A stretch of DNA of 64,000 bases from the NCBI GenBank assembly GCA_949987565.1, contig OX465103.1, positions 8,017,347-8,081,346 of the forward strand, in the 5' to 3' direction. Every line of letters begins with the position of its first letter. The stretch's first letter is position 1. Both the position numbers and the translations under genes were made by a program. Of this stretch, positions 38,055 to 48,600 are shown piece by piece. This DNA comes from Luidia sarsii (taxonomy: Eukaryota; Echinodermata; Asteroidea; Paxillosida; Luidiidae). The notes below the pieces were generated by a model. The model was not told the DNA's origin and ran no database searches. It worked only from the letters and a program-made list of their open reading frames with translations.

Positions 38055-38525
38055 TTTTCCCACTACAGCCTCCCAACCCGGGTTGAAAAATTTGCGCCCC
38101 GGGTTGAAAATCAAATTTCTCAACCCCACGTACAACCCGGTATCGTTTCACACTTCATTCGTGCAAAGCAAGCTGATTTCAACCCGGGGCCACTTCAACC
38201 CCGAGATTGCCATGGACTTTTCACATTAGAAACTTGTGCAGCGCATCGCGAGCGCATTGTACAACACTACGCATGTGTAAATAATGATAAAAAAATCCCA
38301 CGGCTCTCAACCAGGGGCGAACTCAACACATTTTTTTCCCACTTGCATTTTCAACCCGGGTTGAGAGTTTGAACCCTGGGTGAAAATTTCAACCCTGGTC
38401 CTGAGCAGGGTTGAGTTCAACCCGGGTTGAAAGCAATCTCGGGGTTGAAGCGGGGTTGAAAATTGGCAAGTGGGAAACGTCGTCGATTTTCAACCCCGAG
38501 ATTTGTCTAGTGTGAAACGGCCTTA
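38055..38525. repeat. Cluster of CAACCC/GGGTTG palindromes
   Basis: About 470 bp with at least a dozen CAACCC or GGGTTGA boxes, several as the full palindrome CAACCCGGGTTG (about 38,073, 38,353, 38,419). They are separated by AAAATTT or by GAGATT spacers. Matching CGTTTCACAC / GTGTGAAACG words lie near its left third and its right end. It looks like a non-coding, palindrome-rich element. Confidence 0.6.
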
Positions 38526-38784
38526 AGTTGCAATGTAATGGTATTATCCTAATGATATAATGGCAGTTGTCACTGATACAACTATCCCCCATTTACATTA
38601 CACTGGAGTGAATTAGAACTGGAGTACTGGAGTTGATTACAACAGTCTCACAAACATTGCCTTGACTTATTATTTGTGCTGAGTTACAGTCAAGTTATAT
38701 ATATATGCTAAAGCGCAGCAGCAGAGGTGACCTCGTGTACAACTACAAACGACCAAATGCAACTGGAGTTTGTAACAACTCGAC

Positions 38785-38835
38785 ATGTCTGATGCCGACA
38801 TCGGAGGTATTTTGTCGGAATTGCAGTCCAAAAAG
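38785..38835 (+). other. Possible first coding exon or micro-ORF (weak)
   Basis: ATG opens the 17-codon frame MSDADIGGILSELQSKK before TAA. A TATATATATA run lies about 85 bp upstream, and a consensus donor GTAAGT follows 3 nt after the stop. If the weaker donor GTAATC at 38,835 were used the frame stays open (phase 2). The peptide looks like a genuine N-terminus but I do not recognise it, and no partner exon was found. Confidence 0.2.
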
Positions 38836-38839
38836 TAAT

Positions 38840-41800
38840 CGTAAGTACCGTTGAAGTACCATTTTTTCGTCTTGACATGTGTAGAATCCAGCAGGTGCTT
38901 TTATAGAATCTTTTGACGCGATTTCGGGCACTTTTAAGGCCATCTGTTGAGAATGTGTGTTTTACTATATTACTTAGACGCGGTGGGACGCTAGTGCGAC
39001 GGATAAACACACAAATCGTTTAAGAGGAACTCCTAGTCCTAGTCCTAGTGGCCCAGTCAGTGGGACTAGCCTCGGGGGGTTTCTTACTTTCTTATGAATG
39101 TTGGAGCCTAACATAACACTAACACATCATAACAGCCTAACAGTACACTACTCACTAGTCCTAGTAAGTAGTACTAGTAGTAGTACGGTAGTACTAGTAG
39201 CATTTTTAGTAGTAAGTAGTACCATGTAGTAGTACAGACTACAGTACACTACACTACAGACTACAGTTACGTTTGGGCATTCACACTAAATTTACAAATT
39301 GTACAATTCAGTATTCACTTTTCGATTTTTTAATCGAGATTCAAAATTGTTTACGTGAATGCTGAAATCGCACTAGTACTAGTAATAAATGTGATTCGAA
39401 TTGCGATCCCAACTGCATGTATTCTGGCATTTTTTCGGAAACACAAACAGTCCAAAAAAAACCCCCCAAAAACCCGACTCAGTGCCGAATGACACGAGCG
39501 CAAATCCTACTCAGCAACTGTAATTTGACCTGAAGTCAAATGGAATAAAATATACCACATCCAATGCCTAGAGCGCAGAGATAGGAGGGACCTTTACTCT
39601 ACATATGAATTTTTCGAAGTAAAGTGTTTGTACGGTGACTGATAATATTGAGTAACTAATAAAGTAATAATAAGAGTGAGACTCAAACGAGTAAAAAAAA
39701 AGGCGGCTAGTTGTCCGCATACTGGGCAATCAGGGGAAAAAAGTCAAGTCAAGGCGGACCTAGACACGAACGTCTCGTTTACATGAAAAAACACCCCTCT
39801 AACCTAAATCACAGGGACCGCCAAATGAGGCCAACTGTAAAGCAGTTGTAATAATTCTGAAATTAGTGAAGCTTATGTTAACAACTGGAGATAGTTTACC
39901 CGCTAGGACTGCGTTTTTGGTCCATTTTTCGCGAAACAACATGGAGACCCTGGATAGTGCTGTTCGTTACGGAGGCCTAAGCAACTTTGGTAGACCAAAA
40001 TAGAACTTTCGATTAAATCTACCGATAATTGCTTGAATTAATCTACGGGATTTTCTGTTTGAATCCTATTAATCGAAAATGATGGTGACATGTTAATGTA
40101 GGACTGATTTGCAGCAACAGACAATTTCTTGAATGAAGTATATGTCTCCTCACACCCCTCGTATTTTATATATTAAAAGCGCCGCACGGCCTTCACGATC
40201 GGCCCTGGCTGTCTCGACATGTCTTCCGTAACTCACAGAAAGGGGAATCAAGCACCTAAACAGAGGTTTATTTTCCACCGAAATTGATCAAAATACCCAT
40301 ATGACAAGTTGCCAACCATGAAAATCATGTATTCTTATTCATTCTTCTTTACGATGAATGTCCAAAATGGATTCAGAGCCATAACGTGAACCAGTAGTTG
40401 TGGTTGAAAAAGGTTGCAAAGGTTGCAAAGCAAGCCCTCAACTGGCTCAAGATTCCACTGGTTATTAATTAGATCATGGAGATCATGGTAAGATTTTCAG
40501 GTCTGCCGCTCAACTAATTATTTGGGGAAAAAAGGGACAAATCTCACATTCCATTTACGTCCGATGAGTGGTTATTTTGCCCTTTATTCTTTGCCAAACA
40601 TTGTACCATCTTCAATAAATATTTTGTGAAAAATAAAAATCGAAAACAGGGCAGGATTTAAAATTTTAAGACTTTAGTGCCCGCCTCATTTCGGAAACTT
40701 TTCGAAGTTTTGATTTTACTTCTTTTTTCTACTTCCACTGATCGAGTTTCGTGTACGTCCACCTCCCAAGGTCCCACTGATATGATTGTTTTGCATTAAA
40801 AGTCTCCTTTTTATAAAAAAGAATGGAAGAAGAGAAAACAATGACCAACAATCTAGAGCAAGGATCGAAATATCAGGCCATCTAAATTTTTGAGAACTAT
40901 CAATATTTGCCACTTAGATTTAATTTGAAGTCCATTTTGACGAAACCTTACCTGATGGAAGGACAAAAAATCAACAAAACAACTCAAAACTAATTAATTC
41001 TATAAAGGAACACAATTTTCCAATTAACAGAAATTATATCATCTTTTATCCAATTATTCTAGTAAATTTATTCATCAAGACATTAATGTCACATACAACC
41101 ATATGTTGCCTTCTTTTTACTGATTTCAATGATCAAAATGGAAATCTAAAATATTGTGGATTCTGGCAGGACAATTATCAAACATAGGATTCTCTGCCTT
41201 TGAGAAAGGTCCCGGCCGCTGGGATCATCCAAATGTCTTTATCCTCTGCATTTTCAATCATCAAAATATTATTTTAAACCAAAACACAGGGTAAGATAGG
41301 GTAAGGTCAGTATGTTGTTTCGGACTACTCGTTTTTTAATATAAAAATAAAATTCCCTTGCATAATATAGGGCCTACTCATTGTATACAAAAGCCATACT
41401 GGGCAGTGGGCAATGTTCTTTTAGTACTAAATGTTTGTAACTGATATTCATTTAAAGAGTTAATTTTCCAAATACAATATCACACGATCAATGCTACATG
41501 TTCCCTTCTTTCAATAAAAAGGCAGAAGTACAACTCATACCATGGACCGACCTCAACTTTATTTTCTAACCGACAGTTGGGCTGTTAGAAATTATTACCT
41601 GGCAAACCAATTTGCCCAACTGACCAGAAGTTTGCAATGGGTTGCTGTTCTGGTGTCTGATTTTAGACGGATGACCAAAGACAGCCCATCAAGCACACCT
41701 TCATGAACTGAAGCTAAATTCAAAATATTTCCGAGAGACAGTCGATCAAAAGATATGCTTGAGTTCTCATTACTGTTTCTCTATGAATCCAAAATGATTC

Positions 41801-42209
41801 TATGAACACTCACAGGCAAAACCCTGATTGCAAGAAGATTGCTTTGTGGCCATAAGGTCATGTTGATACTGACTGGTTACGGGTAATCTTTCTGAAAATG
41901 AGTCAAACAAACAACTTTGTTTGTTTGACTTGAATTGAAAAAAGCTGCACCCACTTTGTGTGATCCCCGAGCTGCCGTAGCCAGTTTTACAACAATTATT
42001 ACTTTTTTTAAATTCTATGAATTTGAAGCGCACAGAAGGCTGCTGTTGTCAAGAACATTTTGAGAATTTTGCATGAATTGTCTGCGAATGATCGTTCAAA
42101 CAAACATGCCCTTTTTACAAATACTGCTCTACTGGTATGTCTTAAAAATTAGCACATAACTTGTTTCCATTGCTTTCTCATGTTGTGGTTGATGGAATCG
42201 TTCCTTCAG
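38840..42209. other. Intergenic region without recognised genes
   Basis: Contains scattered AGTACTAGTAGT words (39,030-39,260) and one arm of the CTTTGAGAAAGGTC palindromic repeat at about 41,200. Otherwise nothing supportable. Confidence 0.45.
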
Positions 42210-42347
42210 TTTGTAGCTGTGGAGGGATTCGTTACGGCCATTGTCGACCTGTTTCCCAAACTACAGAAGGGCTACAACCGGGAACTCTTTATCCTGGTCA
42301 CATGTGCCATCTCATTCCTCTTTGGACTGACCATGGTGGCCAATGTG
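42210..42347 (+). CDS. Isolated SLC6 neurotransmitter-transporter exon
   Basis: Acceptor TTCCTTCAG, 46 codons, donor GTG|GTAAGT, both ends phase 0. The peptide begins FVAVEGFVTAIVDLFP and ends FLFGLTMVANV, the family segment from the TM9 region just before the GGMY motif. That next motif starts exon 63,817-63,715 of the SLC6 gene at the right edge, which also starts in phase 0, so this exon would fit directly upstream of it. Yet it lies about 21 kb away on the opposite strand and beyond the arylsulfatase gene. No neighbouring SLC6 exon was found on this strand. It could be a transposed exon copy, an inversion remnant or an assembly error. Confidence 0.7.
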
Positions 42348-42640
42348 GTAAGTACAAAGCACAACGCCTCAAATTAGTATATTTTTTTGTGGTTACATAC
42401 TAAAAATGCAAATCTCAAAATTAAGTGGGCCTGACGTTTCGATCCTAGCAGGACCTTTCTCAAAGGCAAAGAAAGGTAATGCTAGGATCGAAACATCAGT
42501 CCCACTAAATTTTGAAAATAAAAGAGTGTGATTCTAATGTGAAGAAGGAAGGATGGGCGAGAGCTCGGACTACTCTGTACAACTGTTCCGCTAGCTTTTG
42601 GTAGTGCGAGCCTCCACCGCATCATTCCCAGCTACTCAGT

Positions 42641-45600
42641 CTAGTTCCTCTTGTCATTGCCCTGGACCCACGGCACCCAGTAGCCCTGGTGGAGCTCTGG
42701 ATTGGCCTTGGGGTCGGAGTCAGTGTTGCGGTGGGGCACCATGGTCTGCTGGTACTCCTCAAGACGCTTTGTCATGACTGCCACAATGTCTGTAAGATAG
42801 GGGCGGTGTAGTAAAGAATAGTTATGGTTGGGTCTTGGGTATCTCATAATGCCCCCCCCCCCAACACACACACGCACTCAAGGATACCATGCAACATTCA
42901 CTTAAAGCCCCTACACAACATTGGTAAGATCGAAAAGCAGAAATATTCACAGATTTATATGAAACTTATACAGTTTGAAGATGGTTATGGTAGAAACCTT
43001 GATCTAAACTATTTTTCTGAATAGAACACCGAATGGCATTGAATGCTGCATTTTCGCGAATCAAACGAAGCAGTTTTCACAATTTTCTTGAGACTCGGTT
43101 GGCGGATTGAGCTGAAATTTTCACAGGTGTGCTATTTCATGCATATTTTGGATCAGACAACGTATGGATGCTATTCTTTGACCTCGACCAATGTTTTGTA
43201 GGGGCCTTAAAACTGAGTGCTTAGTGCTTTGCCAGATGGCATGTTATATCTATGATGCAACGCGGTATCTGCCACTTCACAATATTTGAATCTGCCACAC
43301 CGCGACCTTGACCAGCTCGGTGGTCAAGTTGTTAAGATGTCTGCACTAGAAAGCGGGAGTCGCAGGTTCGAATCCTGCCCGAGCTGCCTGAAATTTTTTC
43401 TTCAGGCATTAGGCAAAGCACTGGGCACTCCATTTTCATCACGTCGGGCAGGGCAAACACTCATTGAAGAAATAGAGAATAATTATAGTTGGGTATCTCA
43501 GAATGCCTCCCACACTCAAGGATACCATGCAACATTCACTTACTAATTGTCTGATCCACATAAATGACTGTGGCTATGCCTAATGCTATGCGGATCAACA
43601 TGCTTGCCCTCACTGAAGTATAATGTTCAAATTAGCAACACCCTTAGCCATTAACCCAGATCAATACTATGCTTCCTCTGTCTCCCCATCAGTCTCCCCA
43701 AGCAGGAAGACAGCCACTCACCTTGGTTCCAGTCAGCAATGTTGTAGAATTCACAGGGGTCATTGCGGAGGTCGTAGAGACAGGTGGCTTTGAATGGATT
43801 GCAGTTGGTTGAGGCATTACTTGGTTTGGGCGGGCACTGCACAGCAAAGGCTCCCGGGGGTGGGGGAGGGGGATTGTAATCTGAACAGTGGGGGAAGGAC
43901 AGGTGAAGAGGGGAGAGGAGGTGAGGGGAGGTGAGGGGAGGGCAGGGGAGGGGAGGGTAGGGCAGGGCAGGGCAGGGCAGGGGAGGGCAGGGCAGGGGGG
44001 CAGGGGAGGGCAGGGCAGGGGGGCAGGGTAGGGCAGGGCAGGGCAGGGCAGGGCAGGGCAGGGCAGGGCAGGGAAGGGAAGGGAAGGGAAGGGCAGGGCA
44101 GGGCAGGGCAGGGCAAGGCAGGGCAGGGTAGGACAGAGAGGGGCAGGGCAGGGCAGGGCAGGGCAGGGCAGGGCAGGGCAGGGTAGGGCAGGGAAGGGCA
44201 GGGCAGGGCAGGGCAGGGCAGGGCAGGGAAGGGCAGGGCAGGGCAGGGCAGGGCAGGGTAGAGCAGAGCAGGACAGGAGCAAATATAAAAAACAGCAATT
44301 TGAGAAAAGGAATACACACTGCTTCCTGAATCCAATCCCCAAAATACAAATCTCAAATGTTTAGATCTCTGAGGTATTTGAGAGGCCTCATCTTAGTCTC
44401 TCAAATAGTCAACTTTCTTTGCTGGGAAAGAGCATCAGTCAAAAAGCACTCAGCAATGAGGGAACCTCTGTAAATATCCCTTTTCATGATAGGATTTATT
44501 TTTCTCTGACTAATAGACTAATACGTGGCAGTAGAGGCTGTAATCACAAAGTACATCTTTGGCAATGGATTTGGACAAGGCCATACTCTAAGGTGCTATT
44601 GAAGTCAATTGAAGATGCGGCTGCTTACGTGGGGGCAGTCCTTCAGGTTCGTACCATCCATTCCACTCTCCATGGCGGACATCACCGTTGATAATTTTCA
44701 TGTCCCCCATCCGCAGGGCAGACGTTTTATCGATGGTGTCGATATTCAGCAGGATTTCTGTCCTTGGCGATTTCGTTCCCCTTCGAAGAGAGAGAAGAAA
44801 GAGAGAAGAGAGAGAGAGAGAGAACTCTCTTTGACAACTAAACTGGAAATTTGACTGAATACTCTTCATAGCATTTTGCAGGTTTTGATGACAATAACTC
44901 CAATTGAACAATCGGTGGGTAAAAATTCGACTTTTATGATGTTAATTCAACTTACAAGTAGGCCTGTTTCAGAGCATAGAGGTCTGCCACATCATGTTGA
45001 TTGCTTCATATTCTGCATTACATTAACATTAGCATTAACTAGATATTGCATGCTCAGGTCCCAGTGCTCATTACGTTGATATTTCCAGTTAAGCCTTTGT
45101 ATACCGCAATTTTCATTGGCTTCTGTGCAGGCATGACCACATTCATATTGAAGGCTGCACTGCCCTGTACCAGATTGTTTTACAACAAAACGACACTCAC
45201 AAAGAGGGTCATTTTCAATGCTTGTTTAGACGATCAAAATCTGCTTTTGGAGAATAATGACTTCCATAGCCAATGGAATTGTCTTCCATTTCATACCAAG
45301 CATGATTCATTTGGTTACTAGAACTTTTTTCGGTTATGGAATGTCCCGTCAGCTTCTCTTAGGTCAGCAGCTCGGGCTGGATGGTTGCCTGCGGATGTGA
45401 GCCTAGCCTCTTATGGCATGACAGTCCATGGCCGTCATTGATCTCGTTATTGAAATTGCGCTCGGAAAATGACGCAATATCTCTCATTTCTTCATCGTTT
45501 GCACTAGATTTGCGAGTCACCGTAGAGCGAGTGGCTGTACCCCAAGCATAGCCGTGATGACAACATCAATCAAGTACGTTTTTTGAACGCACTTTTCTCC

Positions 45601-48600
45601 AAAAAATCGTAATGGTGACCCCCTGTATCAGTCACATCAACAGAAAGCTGTCAACAAACTTTCAGGATATAAAAAATCAACACAAAAGGATCGCCAGGGA
45701 AGAACATACAAAGTCTGAACCAATTTGACAATGCTATGCGAGCATGTGGTTTCACCGGTCAAGTAAACTCGACAATGGTATGGAAGCAATGTGGTTGCGC
45801 TTGGTCGAGTACACTGAAAGGCTTCAATGAGGGTTTGCCCTGCTCGACGTAATAAGCACTGAATGCCCAGTGGAAAAAACCATCTGCACCAGAAAGCAGG
45901 AGTCGCGGGTTCGAATCCCGCCCGGGCTGCCTGAAGTTTTGTTTCACCAGGCATCGGGCAAAGCACTGGGCATTTAGTGCTTATTAAGTCGAGCAGGGCA
46001 AACCCTCATTGAATCACATTCTACTCAACGCATTCAGTGCTCATTATGTTGAGCAGGGCAAACCCTCATTGAATTGCATTCTCCTCGACACAAACATCAT
46101 GTTATATCTAGGATAAACTGAAAAGATAACAAACATTTTGCAGTGAGACCGTGAACAAAAATAATAATGTCTTATTGTCAAGTATGTGCGGTAACTGTGC
46201 TTCTTCTCAGAACCAAGTACACTACCACTATTTGGCTTGAAGAGGGAAGACTGTGGTCTGGTGCACGAACTCACTCTGATAGAGTCTGCCAGACGTCATG
46301 GCCATCGATGCCTTTCAGCGTGGAGACATCGCCGCCTGCCAGACCATAGATGGTGGGCATCCAGTCCGAGACGTGCAGGAGGTCATGTGATATCCGGCCT
46401 GGCTTCTGCAGAAGATTGCTGTGCACAAAGCCTTTATCACAGCGGCGGAACAAAAAATAGAAGAAAGGTCAACGGTCGATTCCTCGCACTGCAACAGTTA
46501 CAGCCCACACTGACAGAGACATTTAAATTGATGACAATATTACTTTGGGAATAATATCAAGTGCTCAAAGATTTAAAGTGATATACAAAAATGTTGCAAA
46601 CTGCTTACTGACTAAATTTACCAAAATGCAAATCTTAAAATCTAGTGGGCCTGATGTTTCGCTCCTAGCAGGACCTTTCTCAAAGGCAGAGTGACAAGCA
46701 GTGATATCGTCACTTGTTGCTCTGCCTTTGAGAAAGGTCCTGCTAGGATCAAAATGTCAGGCCCACTTAATTTCTAGATTTGCTCAAAGATTTGATAACT
46801 TTTCTGTGTGATTGGATGGCAGTTTTGAAATGGAGGGGTGAGACTTAAAGCATCACTACAAAATCTAGGAGATATTTTGTGTATGTTTCATCAATAAATG
46901 GTCACCATAGTTGATTTGAGACTTTCTCAGGTGACTTTTGTATCATCTTTCTGGAAAAGAAATGTATAATTCCATATTTTCCCACAAGAACCAGAGCATT
47001 TCCCCTAGTACAGACCTATTCACGGACAAGATTTAAGAAAACAAATTTGTTGGCACTGTTTAAACAAAAACGAGCCCGAACCCAGAAGCATCCATGCCAA
47101 AGCCAAATTATTCTGTAACGTCAGTCAGTCTCTCAGTCTGTCAGAGTGTCAGTCTGTCTGTCTCTGTCTGTCAGTCTGTCGGACTGTGTCTGTCTGTCTG
47201 TCTGTCATGTAGTCGAGGCTAGGTTTTTTGTTTTGTGTTCTTTGGCATGATGTTTTGATTCTAGAAGAACATTCTAGAAGAAGTGTGGGGGCACTTTTGG
47301 AAGGCTTAATGATAAATATGATAATTTCTATGGTGGCTTTAAACCTATCTGAGAACAAACATAACAGACGAATATAACTTGTGGTAAGGTTTTGGTTTTG
47401 GGAAGGGGGTTAAAAGAAAGGCTTGCCCTTAACTTTTTTAATGTTTTTCTTTGGTGGCTTTAGCAACCAAATGCTCAAGTGTAAGCAGCCAAATGGACCT
47501 TTAGGTGACCAAGAACTTGAAAATGGCCTGAAAGTCTAAAACAGCTAACCGACTTGGGTGACAAAAAATAAAAAAATGGAAATCTCAAACATTTAGGGGG
47601 AGGGGGGTTTCATTCCTAGCAGGACCTTTCTGAAATCCTTAATGGGTATTTCTCAAAGAAAGATCCAGCTAAGGTAAACAAAATCAGGCCCTCAAAATTT
47701 TTCAAATTGAAGTAAGATAGGGAGGGACATAATTGTTCATTGAATTTTCTTGGGACGGGGGTAGCCAGGCCACTGATTCTGGCTGGTAGTTTCAGGTGGC
47801 CAGATGCCAGGATTTATGTGGCCATTGGCACCCAAGGGGCTACCGTTAAGGTCAAGCTCTGCTATGGGTGGATGGGTGGGTGGTTGGGTGAGTGAGTGGG
47901 TGCAAGCTCCATGGGTACCCGTTGCCCGCACTCCGCCTTCCCACAGTGTGTGCTTGATGCCTCTGAGGGGAGAGTTGTTGGCATAGTTCAGATCAAAGCC
48001 GTGGGCCGGTCCTCCATTGTCCGTGGAGAAGAACAGGACCGAGTGCTCCAGCATGCCGGCTTGCTGCAGGGCCCTGGTCACGTTGCCGACAGATTCGTCC
48101 ATCACAGCCACCATGGCTGGCGCAGAATGGAGTAAAAGAACATGTAACACAAACAACAGGCCGAGAGGCTGAAATCCTACCCCAACACCTACCTAACGTA
48201 ACCTAGCCCCGTTTCAGTCTGTCTGCCAGTCTGTCCACAAAGTCTTTCCATTTTCAGAATTCAGAGAAGGATTTTTTTATATTTTTTTATACCAGTTCCT
48301 CTCACGCCACCCTCCCACAAAGAGAGCTTGGTGCCTCTGAGGGGATAGTTGTTGGCGTAGTTCCAGTCAAAGCCATGGGCCGGACCACCATTGTCTGTGG
48401 AGAAGAACAGGACTGAGTTCTCCAGCATGCCAGCCCGTTCCAGGGCAAGGGTGAGGTTGCCCACCGATTCGTCCAGCACAGCAACCATAGCTGATGGGAA
48501 GAGGAGTCAGTCTCATCATTTTTTTATTTATTTATCTATTTTTTTGGAGGGAGGTTCCCCCAAATGTTGACAAGGCATATAGCTTGGATCCAGGCAGGAC

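Noticed and set aside
43651..44356. Three overlapping 180-230-codon proline/cysteine-rich frames
   Set aside because: Translation of the GGGCA array; only the last part belongs to real exon 10.
47919..48116. Second, separate arylsulfatase gene
   Set aside because: Only exon 7 is duplicated; all other exons occur once and phases fit a single gene with alternative exons.
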